The translations under genes and the position numbers were made by a program. 64,000 nt of DNA. Source: Neospora caninum Liverpool. Lineage: Eukaryota > Apicomplexa > Conoidasida > Eucoccidiorida > Sarcocystidae. Under the pieces are notes generated by a model. It saw only the letters and a program-made list of their open reading frames with translations. It did not search any database and was not told the origin of the DNA. Of this stretch, positions 44,868 through 58,124 are shown piece after piece. The DNA lies in the NCBI RefSeq assembly GCF_000208865.1, contig NC_018385.1:1780724-1844723 (forward strand), written 5' to 3'. How positions within the stretch are numbered: the first letter of the stretch is position 1; each line of letters begins with the position of its first letter.

Positions 44868-46544
44868 TTAGTACCGGGTCACAGCATCGGATAGCTCGTG
44901 TACCATCGCTTTGTACTGAGATGTCTCCATCGGTTGCAACGCGAGCTCGCGGCGCCGCGGCAAATTGTTAAGAAACCTATAAACGAGAATTTTAACAGGT
45001 TCTGGCGCTCCTCCGCATGTATGAAAAAGGTTTTCGATGCTGTAGAACGACCCTGATCCGGTGTTAGGATACGTGTTGCACCATATCCAGAACAGAGTCG
45101 CGCCCAGTCCCCAAGCATCCATTGCGTGCGTGTACCTGACCTTGGGATAGCCAAAGAATCTACGGGTCACGCTAGTCTCAGGTGCTGCAAAATTCCAATT
45201 CCAATCAAGCATCGGTTCTGATTTCGCGCCAGCTTTAACCATAGATTCAGAATCACCCAGGTGCACACTCCCACCGTTCATTAGGTGAAACGCACCGGGC
45301 CTGATCCTGCCATGCACAACGCCTTGGTCTTGAAGGATAGCTACCAGTCTGATGGCCTGAACAGTAACCTGCAATCGAGCGTTGTAGGCTAGCTCCCTAT
45401 CTACTCCGTCCAGCTCCTGTAACGCGATGATAAAAGTTTCGACATTAACCTGCGCTAGAGGAAGCGGCAACAGGAGGTTCATGACCTAGCCGTGCTCTCT
45501 GTGTGACCACGCGTCCTGATATATCGGCTTCCCGGGGATCTTCATCAAATCGGTAGCGACCAAAAACCTTAGATACCTCTGAGCAGAAGTCGGGTTCCTC
45601 ACCTTTGCAAACAACCCAGTGCATAGTGCTTCGTTCTGCAGCTTAGCTATACTCTGTCTAGATGGCTTTTCATCGGTGGTGCCAACCTTCACAGCAATCT
45701 TTTCTTGACTCTCTACATCTGTCGCTTCAAAAATAAATCCTTCCGAACCCGCGCCGATAATTGGCCCTCTCTTGAGTTGCCTACCAGGTTGGCCCCACTC
45801 CGAAACCATTGTCACAACCTCACCCTCAGCCCATACCATCTGAGATATCCTGTCATCACGGATGATTTGTTGATGGTACCCGACCTGGTTTTGGATTCCC
45901 GGCTTTCCTTGAAAGACTCTCAGGAGAATCACGTCTCCACGCTCCCTGCCGCGAAAATATTTTTAACGGATTCGTCTCGACATCCTCAGGCTTTTCGTCT
46001 GTAAAAACGGGTCGTGGTTGGCCTGGTCGCAATCGCCTGTACAATCGTGCAGCGGCAGCCGGTATGTCGTGTGGGAGAAATCTTACTCCACGCCTCAAGT
46101 GCTGAAGCAGCCTCGTACGTAGAGGAGCTCGAAAACGCGGCTGACGCTCTTCTTCCGCACCAGCTGATCCCCCTCTCCCCCTTCCTCGCCAACGCAGGCG
46201 CGCGAGTAACCTTCCGAAACGTGTGGGGGACTGGGTCGGGGTCTCGGTCTGTCTGGATGTCTGCTTCGGATAGCAGTTGCTCGCCCGCTTCTTGCTCCAA
46301 CCATGAACCCCCGCGCTTGTCCTCCACTTGCTCCTCTGCGACAAAGTTGGCTTGCTCAGCAGAAGCGGTGCGATGTTCACCCACGAGACCTCCCACGGGA
46401 CTGACACTCAAAGCTGCTTCCGAGTCATCCCAGGACTGAGGCAACAGAATGCCAACGCCTCGCTGTGCGTGGCAAAGTGCCAAGACAAACAATGTCTCAG
46501 CTAGCCGGACACGACGACTGTCCGAGAGACACAGAGTGTTCCAT
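44868..46544 (-). pseudogene. ROP2-family kinase-like copy C, broken
   Basis: Starts with a B-type ATG (46544) and promoter block. Lesions: a deletion within the signal-peptide codons (near 46505) shifts frame; a second shift lies near 46245 in the linker; an insertion near 45962 shifts frame after NPL; an in-frame TAG at 45486-45488 follows WSHREHG. Reading through these, the helices (LLARLRWRGRGRGG) and a kinase fold are recognisable. This copy has the most canonical glycine loop of the family here, GAGSEGFIFEATD, and keeps the beta3 lysine (IAVKV). The catalytic motif is HGR and the DFG position reads GDS. The C-terminal end, DAVTRY, differs from the other copies. It lies on the far side of the PI4K from the rest of the array. 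Confidence 0.82.
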
Positions 46545-47660
46545 GGTGAAAAACCGTCACAAACAAAACGAATATTCAGAGGTTAAAATGCATACGTAAT
46601 TAGCGGGGCATGTTTCTGAAGTAGAGAAACAAAACTGTCACTACCATCCGTGTAGCGCCAGGGTGTGCAGTCGTCCTGCGTCTCGTCGCGAGCTTAAGCC
46701 ATCCAGGAGGCACCACGCGAAGCGCGTCGGCCCGATGCCCGTCGCTGTAGGCCGCGTAGCCACCCACCTTGGCTGGCCCATGCGATATTGCGGCCGGTTA
46801 GTTAGACTCACCTGTCTCTTGCATGGGCGTGTCTCTCATGCGGAAGTGCGGCACTGTTTGCACTGTGTGTCCATCGTCTGTTGAGGTGACTCCTACCGAG
46901 TGCAATGGATCAAATGCAGCAGATGACAAAAACAGTTGAAACTGGTGGGAGACCACCAGAGCCGTTGATGACTACTCAGTTCTGCCCAGCAAGGATTACA
47001 ACACAATAGTGTCTGGAGGCAGACCACACATCGATTTGTTGTACATTCACAATCAGTACAGCACAATCATACGCCGCATTGGTGCCGAGTGAGAAATGAA
47101 CACGAGAGCAGATCCTGGCGACGCCAAAATCCCGACACCTCCAATATACTTTGTTCCACTTACATCGCAGTCCGCGCATGAGTATCATACCGGGATACCA
47201 AGTCAGAGTGGTCTCTTCTTTTCCCAGTGCCGTACTACAAGTAATAAGGCTTCGTGAATTCGGCCAGCAGGATGCCTGAAAAACTCCATATGAAGGGGGA
47301 ACAAACCCCATTTCTCCCCGAAGGCAAAACGGCCTTACTGTCAACCTGACACTGAACCGGTCTGCAACCAAGCGTGCCGCGAAAACCACCGCTGCCATAT
47401 CCCCCCCACGTGGTATACTTGGTTCCACTATCAGTAACCATGGGAATTCACCCCATTGGATGGTAATATTCTGCGTCACTAAGCAAATCAAATCTCCGGG
47501 TTTGTGTTTCGGACGGAGATAGAAGAGAGGCCATGTTTGTATACTCTCGCGTCTCGACGATTATATAAGAGAAGTGACGGAGCCTATTGCACTGATTCTC
47601 ATCTTCACTAGTTATAGTCTGTGATACACATTTCCATAGTTCCACAGGTAAACTGAGGGA
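46545..47660. repeat. ROP-C 5' flank and fading end of the array
   Basis: 46545-47265 is the B-type 5' flank (compare 22614-23330). 47265-47400 is part of the second 5' block. After a junction near 47400-47420 a badly decayed 3'-flank start follows (47420-47580, compare 23785-23930). Homology is lost by about 47660, which I take as the right edge of the array. Confidence 0.7.
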
Positions 47661-50600
47661 GATGAACACGAAGGAACCTCACAACTGTTCATGTTCATTG
47701 GTACATGTTCAAAGGCGGTCTTCGCCTCGTTCGACAACAACAAAGCGCGATGGCGTACCTACAATATTCCGACCGGTCCCCCAGCACGACGAACGACATA
47801 GCGCGATTCAGTGCGAAATTTGACGTTTTCATGCAACAGGAAAGTTTTCTTTTGCTCTCCCTAAGTTTTCGTGAAAGGTTGTGTCGTAGCAAATCAAGAG
47901 AGGAGCGGCTTGTGGAGTCCCCTCCTATCCTAGTCCCCCCATGATGATCCTACACGTCGCTTTTGATACCCGTGGATGCGGCCTGTGTCATTGAAGGACG
48001 ACGAAATAGACGTCGAATTGATTCCTTCAATTCATGTTCATACGAACACAACTCTGGAGGCAACTAGAGACATCGTAGTGTCAACAAACAGTAACCTTTA
48101 TTTCTTGCTATTTTATTGGGGCAATTCCGTGAAGGAAAAACAGGCGCCTTCACAGTGTCTGCGTTGTAAACGAGTACCCCCTACCAGCCTTCAACAAATT
48201 GGAAGCACAAAATGTCACCAAGAATATTTTCATATTCTTTGGGTCAGTCGAAGGATATAAAAAGAATCGGCTTTCGTTGTTTCTTATGACTGTCGACGAT
48301 GTGCATCGTTAGTTTGCGGTGGGAAAACTGTTTCACTCGCTGAGACAAAACGACACACGCACATCTGCCTAAAAGTATAACGGGAAGACCAGCACTCTAC
48401 ACGCAGCCTATCCGTTTCTAAAAAAGCACCACCAGTGGTCCCTTCTTCTGAAAAGGTGTGTAGTTTGGCAACCAGGAAAGGAAAGTGCAGAGGAAATTAG
48501 GGCTGCGGTAAGAGAGTTTTTTCTGAGCGCAGCATAGACGTGGAAGTTTGCAAAACCAGGGACACAAAACTGGTATAAATGATGCTGAGTAGTGTTCTCA
48601 ATATTCGTGTACCCGTTTTAATTTTCGCACGTGTGTAAATTCGGGCACCAGCATTTTAAAAGCGGCCCAATTTCAATCCGTAGTTATCTCGCTTTTCCAT
48701 CGTGCACGTGTCTGACGGTTATCGTTCGTTCCTGGCGCGCCGAGGTAAGGGTTGTCGTTGGAGACATTTATTAAACTTACTTGGCTGGCGCTCGGGGCGG
48801 CTCCTGTATCGCCCTGTCGTAGCTCGGAGCAGCACATTGCATTCCGTGGACTGTAATGGGCTAGGCCCGTCCCTAGTGGGTGGCTCCACAGCTCAATTTC
48901 TGGTCAGCGGCTTCTGCTTGCGCAGCCGCTATCAACATTCAAATTTTTCAGCAAACGAAACTAGTGTTTTGTTATATGTTATGGTGAATGTGCAAATTAC
49001 TTTTTTAGGGTAGACCATGTTATCAGTAGTGTTCTATGGTTGTGTTAGGTGGTGATGTCAGTTGTGGGCTGAAATTTCGAATATTAGATGTCACGATCCA
49101 CGGAAAAATTCCTTTTAGCCAACGTATCGTTGAAATCGTTACGTTTGTCGCACGAAATTATTCCACTTTTTGACGGACAAAATGAGGGAGCTGGACTATG
49201 GGATAACGGATGTCGATTGTAACAACGTGGTTACAAATATTTTTTCCAGGCGCCTTTGAACTGCCTTGGCTTTCTGCGTGTCTCTTTCCCTGTTCAATAC
49301 TGCCGGAGATGAGAGAGGTTTTTAGCATGGTTAAGGAAAGGGGGCGTAGCTGATGTTCCCTGCGTACGGCGCCCGTGTTTTTTTTTTACGTCGGTTGGAG
49401 CAGATGAAAAAGGGTGGTAGAAGAGATCGGATTATGGAATGCAGTCGTGTTGGGGCCTGTGTGCGAAGAGAGGTGACACGAGAGGTACATAGCTGCGGTT
49501 ACTGGTAGTCTGCAGTAGTTTTCACTCTGGTGAACGCTTCAGAATTTTTTCCCCCTTTTCCTGTATAGAATTGCATTCCGTGTAGTAGTCCTTGGAGAAC
49601 TACAAATTTTCACCCAGTTTCTAATGTAAACTCTTCCGATCACTCCGAGATTCTGCGTGTCCGTCCCCACTACAAACATACATTCAGATGCCTTTACTGA
49701 TGTCGGTTTGCAATAAAGTAAACCGGTTCAGAAAACGCAGATAGTTCAGTCACACGCAGCAGCGACATTGTCGGATGGAACAGACCAAACAGTGAAATTC
49801 CGCCACCATTCGATCAGTTTCACCTCCACGACGTCTGTGCCGTCATGGAAGAAACGCGCCGTTAGTCCTCATCGACTGAGGGAAGGAAAGAGGGGAGTTT
49901 CTAGTGCTTTGCAGCTGGTTTCCCTTTTATGGGGACTCACACTGTCTGCGTAGCGTGCTGGGGAAAACGGCTGAGGTCGCATGCTGCTGGCGGTACTACA
50001 AGGTTCTCCTAACCCAGTAGTACGGATACACTCATGTGGGAGAGCATTTTTTTTGTCTTCCTACGGAAAACGGAGCCTCTTGAAGGCAGGAGCCTTTTGA
50101 TGACGTGTCTACAGCGACTCATGAATTCGTCATCATGAAAATGGGTAGATTTTCATATTTGATTACACTAGACAGTCACTAGTCTGTGCAGCAACTGTCG
50201 TGTTTATCTGGAAAAGACATTACATTCGTAGCCTGCTTTCTCTCGAATGTGGCCCTTGTACTTCAAGGGGGAGAGCTGCGGCTGTGAGGCAAGCGAATTT
50301 CTCGCCGTGTCGGTCGGATAGTGCAGTACCCTAAAGGTAGAAAACAACGCAACTGTAGATTAACTTAAGGAAGGCATTTGAAGTGTGCATTCCCTTTCCA
50401 CATAATGACCGTTTCTGTTTAACCACGGTCGAGGGACACAATGAAGAATGCGTCTTCCTGCCCCTTACGAGAGAGCAGAGGAAGCCGAGCGGCTGTAGAT
50501 CTCGGTTTCATTTGTCATCGAGAGACATGAAGTACTCTTCATACTTCTAATTTCTTGTGCATTCCGACATTGAACTGTTTCTTGATATGAGGAAACAGAG

Positions 50601-51141
50601 AATGACAGCAGGGAAATGGGAAGGTGGGTGCACATCTGACTTCTCCCTCCACATTATTCTCGTCGTCGATTTTTCCTTTGTCCAATTTTTTTTAAACTGC
50701 CTCCCTTATTGCGCACCTTCGATGGGCTGACGAAGGTGCATCGAATAAGGGGCACCGGCCCCGGCCTCCCCCCTCCACTCGGAGCTCACGTTTGTCTACA
50801 CATTCGTGACCTTTGTTTCCACTAACTCGTTCTGCAGCCATCGGAAGAGAAAACCCCCAGGTGGGCTTCCCAGGGAACCTGCTAGCGGCACACGCAATAT
50901 CTTTTCTACAGACGTCTCTATCTAGATGTATATATATATATATATATATGTATAGATAGATAGATATCAAAAGTATCCATAAAAGCACGCTTTGATACAT
51001 AGGCGCACGCACAATAATTTTGTTTGCCCATGTTCGCTATTGCTATATATATATATATATTTTCTTCTGTATGTACACGGTCATTTAGATATCCGTCCCC
51101 CTGTTTCATACGTAGCCAAACACAAAGTCAAAAAAATCTCC
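47661..51141. other. About 3.5 kb without a recognisable gene
   Basis: AT-richer than the rest, with only short frames. There are TA repeats near 50929-50950 and 51043-51061. I saw no rRNA, tRNA or mobile-element protein. Fragments of mitochondrial origin, which are common in these genomes, cannot be excluded by eye. Confidence 0.4.
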
Positions 51142-52680
51142 CTAGTAATAAATTTCTCCGTTGAGAAGGAAATTTCTGAGCGTAATGGGCACACGATGCC
51201 TTCGCAATATTATAATTCGACAGACCATGAGTGCCCATACAACGACCGTAGGACATACAACAGCAATAACGAGTTCCACCGGGTCTTTAGGAAATACCAA
51301 CATAAACCTGTCGCGTAAACTGTTCGTTAATCCAGAGAGGGCAGAGACGCCGAACGGGATCAGAAAGAATCGGACGATCATGCTGCATGCAAAAAGATAC
51401 GGATAGGCGACCCACACAAACAGGAGATGGAAAGACGGCAATATGTGTATGATTCAATTGCATCATAAAACAGTATGCGCACGAGATTGTGAGAGACTCT
51501 TTTGATTCTAGAGGGTGGACGCGGTTGATGGCCAACCACAATGCTGCATTTGTTACTGTAATATATGACATGATTTTGTTGCTAGGTGCAGACAGCACAC
51601 TTCCTGAAGAGCCCCTCAACTGTTTTTTGCAAATATGTCCCATCCCCACGGTTGACTTTGGTCATCCTCTTGCCTCGATCGCTCGAGTGGCGTTGCCCCC
51701 TAGTGTCCCATTTCCGTTGCTTCGTGAAATATAGTCTAGACTCATTTCTTCTTCGAAAGGGCGTGATATCATTTGGATTCTCCGCTGTCTGGTGTTTCTT
51801 TCTTCATGTCCGAGGACGACATGACATCGTACGTACGTGGCTGCCTCTAAGTGTTGGCATTCTGTTCCGTTCATGCGGCTACCCCTCTGCGGCTAACATC
51901 CATTCAGCACGGAGTGGCACTGAGCGAACTCTCCCTTGTGGCCCTACTTCTTCATGTCTCTCATCCTTACCCTACGTCAGGATATCCTCTGTACATGATT
52001 GCTCGGTACGCGTTTGCGTTCAGTCCCACCCCAACCAGGGTCCCCGCCACCACCGCACTGACCCACACGAGTTTTCTGACCTTGGGCGCCGTTAAAGCAA
52101 CAATGACGACGAAGTAGGTTAAGTAGACCCACAAAATCATGAAGGGAAGTTCCGTACACTCGAGGAGTTGTCTTGTTGTCTGGGAGAGATTGTACGGATT
52201 ATAAGGCACATAGCCGGACTTGAGGCGCTTGACTGTGACTGTGTCTATTCCACCACCAGAAGAAATTACCGAAGTTGTATGACGAGCGCCAATTGTGGCC
52301 AAGTTTGTTGCAATTGGAAGCGCTTGAGCTTCTACGTCTCCAGGGGGATTCTCAAGCGGGGGTGGCTGATTTTCTGTGGCTTCTGAAAGAGATGAGGAAG
52401 TGTTGACACACTTCTTTCCCCCACACGCAGTACAGGGAGTTTTCGAATGGAGCGAGGAACAAGAGAAAGGAACGATGTGGGCAGACGAGTCAGGGTGTGT
52501 TGGAATCGTATCCGCTGTGGCTTCTGTGTCACAGGAATAAACCTGGACTCTGTCGTTTTCTGATCTGTCTTCCATTTTTTCCTCTTCTTCACACCCCTGT
52601 GCTTCAGAGGAACAGGATCCACAGTGATAATGGGAGAACCTTAAAATCAACGCACTTGCCAAACTTTGGTTGTAACGCAC
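51142..52680 (-). CDS. Predicted multi-pass membrane protein of unknown function
   Basis: Three exons join in phase on the - strand: 52680-51971 (GTAAGG donor), 51581-51483, and 51382-51142 (TGCATGCAG acceptor, TAG stop), giving 349 aa. Residues 1-170 are hydrophilic and Cys/Ser/Thr-rich (SCSSEAQGCEEEE; TPCTACGGKKC). Hydrophobic segments lie at about 179-198 (PFMILWVYLTYFVVIVALTA), 203-221 (KLVWVSAVVAGTLVGVGL), 240-257, 271-285 (MIVRFFLIPFGVSAL) and 305-330 (ELVIAVVCPTVVVWALMVC). The first ATG of the open frame is used; Met36 is an alternative. The exon 2 donor is GTGCGC, weaker than the others, so that boundary is less certain. I do not recognise the family. The strong hydrophobic pattern and the length divisible by three support a real gene. 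Confidence 0.5.
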
Positions 52681-53413
52681 AAAGTAGATTCGCTCTTCAC
52701 ACTTAAAAAATGCCTTAAAGAAAGGCGGACTCTACGGTATGCATAGTTACCTACAAGCACGAATATACGCATTTGTACACATATGCAGATTTAGTGTCTC
52801 CCTGTCGGACACCGTGTAGTTATATATCTCTATACCCATATATTTATTTTAATGGGGGTCCGTTTGTTGGTAGCTTGTGAGGCTTGCAAACCTGTTTTTG
52901 AACGTCTTTGTTTCAACTGCCCACAACAAAACATTTTATGCGAGGCTTTGTTCTCGCAGCCCTCGGCTTCCGTCTATCACATGAGGCGTTGACCTTGTAT
53001 CTCCTGTGTTTTCAGAAGACAGTGACGGAATTGGATGAAGCAAATGACTTCGCCGTGTAGATTCGACACAGATAAAGGGAAGGAGAGGGGTTCGCGGAAA
53101 CAAAGATGTAAACTAATCTGCGAACATATAGACACACCAGATGGAGAGCAAAACCCGTGTCTCCATGTACATGCATATGCATTTATCTGATGTGAAGAGT
53201 TGTTCGTAAATGAACGTATATATGGATTATCATGCGTATACCTGGCGTACCATAGTCTAGGAGACTCGCGAAACCTAGAATATCTGTCAGCGGTTAGGAA
53301 AGATAATCTGAAAAAGAGATCGAAACTCCTTGTGACGTCAATATCTATATTTTCACAAGTACGTGAATGTGATTAACGTTTCTCCAAATACTGTATCTTT
53401 TTCTACAATACAA

Positions 53414-53455
<42 letters not shown>

Positions 53456-56400
53456 ATGCACATGGAAGTATAGCGACGTACGCATAGAGGATAGAGCAGA
53501 CACCGGATCTACTTATCACAAAGACTGATGGATATGACTAGTTCGCTGAAGATCTTGCCGACGACAAAAGACAGTTCTCCACATCCCCACCGCCAAGAGA
53601 TCGGGCTATCTTACCGGACAGAACCCGGGTCAAACCGCCTGCAAAATGCGTCCTTTTTCGAGGCTTAGATTCACTAACAAATCTCTTTTCCTTTTCTTGC
53701 GACCGGATGGAAGAAGAGAAGGGCAAGCTCAGCATCCTCGATGCGTTTCTACTTTCGTATCCGACAATTCACATCATCCGCAGATCTCGGTCACCAGCTC
53801 TCCAAAAGGTGAACAGTACCGCCGATTTCCCCCTTTGGTTTTCAGGAATAGGCGGCGCAACACAACCAGAGAACATAGGAGTTCGCTTTATAGAAAAATG
53901 CTTGTTGAACACCGAAAAGATGGCTGTTGAACGCCGCATACTCTAACCGTAGATCGGCTTGCCACACAAGACTCACACCCAACACTTGGTGTCAGGCACA
54001 ATTTACAACACATGATGTCTGCAAGCTTCCGCGCTTTCGCAAAGAAAGTCGTTGTGAAACTACTTCTCTTGCTGTTTTCAAAAGGATCCGGAGGGAAAGT
54101 CGTCCGGTCTTCACCAGCAAGCACCACTTTGAAACCACTACGGAAATGTGCACATACCGTGGACATGTGTGGATGATGTGTGGGTTGTCAAGCGGGATGT
54201 GGAGGGACCGCAAATAAGGAAGTGTATAAAGACTGGGAGCTACTGATGCAGAAGCAGAATTTGGGAAGACATCAGCACAAAAATACATATGAGAATGCCC
54301 TGTATGAATCATTCGAAAAACAAAGAAAAATGGACTTATTACGGCTGTGACTGACGGACTGTACCACCTTTCTTGAGAACTAGGGCCCGAGGTTTTCTAA
54401 GGTGTCTCTGCAGCGAAAAGACGTGCGAACAAAGGCAGAGACGGAAAGCTACGAGAACATGGAACTGCTGATGTGCGTTGAGGGCTGAACATCGGATAGA
54501 ATATGTCTGACAAAACTGGAAGGCAAAAAAGGAAAGAGAAGGGAAATCTCCACGAGAGGGGAAATCTCCACGTTCTCGGACATAACACGGGCGAACCGCC
54601 TAACCCCGTTACCACCTTTTGGGCTCCTGTGCGATTTTTGTTTCTGAACAATGAGAAAAAATATATGATGACGCACGCGTTTAATCGTGTTCGACACCGC
54701 TTTGAGCTTCGTCATATGGGAATTGTGGGGAAATGCGGTTTAATGGATCATCATTGCCTTAACAATAGTTGATAGGAGCTGAGGAAACATTTCTCTAGTT
54801 TTGTGTTAATTTCATTCTAGCGAACAGAGCGAAAAATGCGGGCAGGGCAACTCAGCGAGCAAGAGAAACATGGTTGAACTCTCATGAATGAAGCACTGAA
54901 AAAAGACCATCTTTAAACAGTTTTTTCGTATTAGGTATATGCGTATGTGAAGCGTCTCCGGGGAGAAATAACACGAGGGCTGCAGAGGTGAACTCAGCAC
55001 ACTCACCTGTGACTACTTAAATGGAAAAGCCAAAGCAATGAAGAAAAGAAATTGGGGGCTGACTTTTGGCTGACTGGACATGGAGGAGAGAAACTGACTG
55101 CCTTAAAATATGCATATTTTATTGACTTCCGTGGTCCAAAACACTATTTATTCCTCCACTTCAACTGGCTCGCACGAACGACCCACGATTCACGCTGGAG
55201 AAGCGTTATTTGAGTGAATGTGCAGTTCTTTTGCGAATACTTTTGCTAGCTTAGTCACCCAGATGATTGGTCTACTGAAGTGTGTGGAATGGTGGACTAT
55301 TGCCTGTGCAGACGAGAGGCCTTATATTAGGCATGTGAAACGGACCTTTAGAGGATGCAGATGAGGGACCAGCGAAATCAAATCGTTATGTTCTACAGCA
55401 CCGCTTTGCGGACAGACCGAAATTAGGAGAAATGGCCAGCACACCGTTTTTTTAGTTCTGAGCGACAGCACGTCAGACGAACGGCTACGCCGAACAGCTA
55501 TTAGTTTGCAGGTGTTTCTCCCGTTTATTGCCATGAAATAAGAGTGCCAGGCAGCGTCACAGACCCGCCAGAGTGGAGCACAAATATCGGTCCCGAGTTC
55601 GATATTACGGTGACACAGGTGAACCCACACGGTGATCCAACGATACAAGACTGTACCCAGATGCGGTACGCTCACTCTTAGTCTTGACACGAATGCGAGG
55701 CGGCGACGATCGCATCTTCTCCTTAACGACGACGCTACCGTCAGTCAGGCGACAATGTCGCAACATAGCACAAAAAAGGATTGAGAACTTTGTAGGCATC
55801 CAGCCGCTGGACTGAGGCCCGCATGCGACGGCTGAGCTTATGCTGCCAGAAGATCACGCTCCAACAGAGTACTCAGGTGCTCTTACGACTGAGCCGCGTG
55901 GTGGGGCTCAGATATTGCAGAAGAGAAACAAATTCGCTACAGTTCTCTACGGAGAAAAGCAAGAGTTATAGTGAAACACCGTTAGACGACTTCTGTTCGC
56001 ACGGAGCGCCTGCACAATGAGGTAATGGGCTTGAGCTCCTGTTCTGCGATGTCAGACCCGCTCCCTAGCGTATCGTGGAAGAAACATCGCGTCCGCAGCA
56101 ACGCTCTGCTTTCTCTTTCAGTCAGCTTGTTTGTACGGTATTGAACTATTGTCAGCAGGCAACAAACTAGACCACAGAACACTGCTCGTAGGGTACGAGC
56201 GGGGCCTTTCTCCTTCCGGCCAGTTCTACAGGCAGAGGAGGAATACAGAAAGGGAGAACACGCTGAGTAGCAGACACCTGTCGTGAAATCTGGGTCCTTC
56301 TCTTCGTCTGTGGCCCCTGACACACGAGAACCTTCTGATGCTCAAAACGTAACACCCACCATCCCGAGAGCCACCCTTACCTAGATATTTCTCAGGTTGA

Positions 56401-58124
56401 AAGATATATCTGCGGTATTCAGCGTGGTTTCGTAGATGTACACATTCCCAGCATGCGGGCGGGCAGCAAACATCCGCACGGAGTGACAGAAAAACACTGC
56501 GATTCTTGCCGCCTTGGACTGTACCCATCTCTCGCCCTTCCTTTTTATTACTCCTTCTGCACCTTAGATGCTTGTCCGTCAGAGTCTCCCTGTGGTGTGT
56601 TCCTTTTCCGCACATGCATTGCCTCAACGCCGCCAAGGTGAGACGGACGGACGGCCTGGTCGTCGTGTTCTGTTCTTGCTTCACCTGGTCGTTCTTGTAG
56701 CGGAATTTTCACAGCGTTCTACCGTTTTTTTCCCTTGTCATTCTGTACATCAAAGACACCTGTCGCGGAAGCAGGGAACACCTTTCTTTTCTAATCGTTT
56801 TTGTTTTCCTTCGTCTGCCGTTCACCACTAGCCGTAAGGCAGAGAGAAGAAGACCTAGCCCGCCCACTTCTGCGAGAAACTGGAGAGACGCCATGGCACA
56901 AGCAAGACAATGGGGGGGGGGGGGAGAAGGAGCAGGAGAAGCAAGATGCGACAACAACGTTCGAAAATCCTCCCACAAGACCCGAACCCTTCACTTCAAA
57001 CTTTTTTTCTCTCTTAAACTGGGGATACCGGATACAGTTCAGTTTTTCTCCGGTGTTCGCTACGGAGAGCGGCAAAAAACTCGCTCGATCTCACTTTTGC
57101 CTGTTCCATCTTGCAACTGCCTGGCTCCAGCTCGCTGCCCCCTGCTTTTCGAGAATGGAGAAAAAAGTGAATGTACTGAATTTCATCTCTTGCCCCCTGA
57201 CGTCGCCCGTTTGCGCTTTCTCTCGTTTCTTCCTCCGGGTTGCTTTTTATTGTTGTTGCTTTCGCTTTTCCTTCAACTTGGTTAGTACCGCGTGTCAATG
57301 GTCTCGCGGGGACACAGAAGGCGCCCTGTCTCTCTGACAACTACGCCCCCGCGCATTATGTCTCCTCTTCACTTTTCTCTCACTTTCCCCCTTAGTTGTT
57401 CTTCTGATCTCCGTGTTTCTTTGGTTCCTTTTGCTTTCTATAACTCATTCTATCCCCTGGGGCTGCACACTTTTCAAAGACACCGTAAAAGAGTGCGTCT
57501 CGCCCCTCTACTCAGTTCAACGATTTCCCTCACCGGGTTCTTCTCTCGTCTGCCTCCGCCCTTTCCCCGTTTTCGACTTTTTTTTCGCCCCCTTTTTTCT
57601 GCTTTTTATCGGGCTTGATTCCTTTCTTCCCTTTCCAGTAGGGCAGGAAGCGTTCTGCTCCGAACTTGCGGCCTCCCACGTGCTAACATTACCCGAGGCC
57701 GCTGCCGGAGTTCTCCTTTTGGCGGGACTGTTCCTCTCTCTTTGTCATTTGTATTCCCTTGTGTCTTTTTCCCTTCCTCTCTCTCTCACTCTGTTCCTCT
57801 CGAATACATCGGCAACCAAGAGGTACATTCATCCTGTTTTACGTCGTGTTTTCCGGAGGTGTTTTAAGCGGCCTCTCCCTGCTTGTTCTTCCCTCGTTGC
57901 TCACGCAGAAAGGTACGAAATATGCAGCGAAGACACTAGGGAACACGGAGCCTCACTTTGAACGCTCAAGCGTGAATGAAAAATCGTCCTTTGAAAGAAA
58001 CAAAGCACGCCAGTCATATGGAAGGAGAGAACACGAAAGTGAAACCAGAGACAAATTTCCACTCTTGTCAAGAAACCTTCAATTCTTCAATCAAACCGTG
58101 CCATGGCAACGGAAAAGGGAGACA
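52681..58124. other. About 5.4 kb without a convincing gene
   Basis: Contains a long TA microsatellite (53416-53451), a run of 13 G (56912-56924) and pyrimidine-rich DNA approaching the next gene. A few frames of 80-180 codons exist but overlap frames on the other strand and show no motif. Part of 56800-58124 may be 5' UTR or early exons of the ubiquitin-conjugating enzyme gene. Confidence 0.4.
53416..53451. repeat. TA microsatellite
   Basis: An uninterrupted alternating AT/TA run of about 36 bases. Confidence 0.9.

Noticed and set aside
48660..49020. Possible mitochondrial DNA fragment (NUMT)
   Set aside because: Such fragments are common in these genomes, but I could not match any stretch with confidence. 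A search against the coccidian mitochondrial genome would decide it.
53707..53946. 79-codon + strand frame beginning MEEEKGKLSILDAFLLSYP
   Set aside because: Looks protein-like but is short, isolated and without homology I recognise. Not enough for a gene call.
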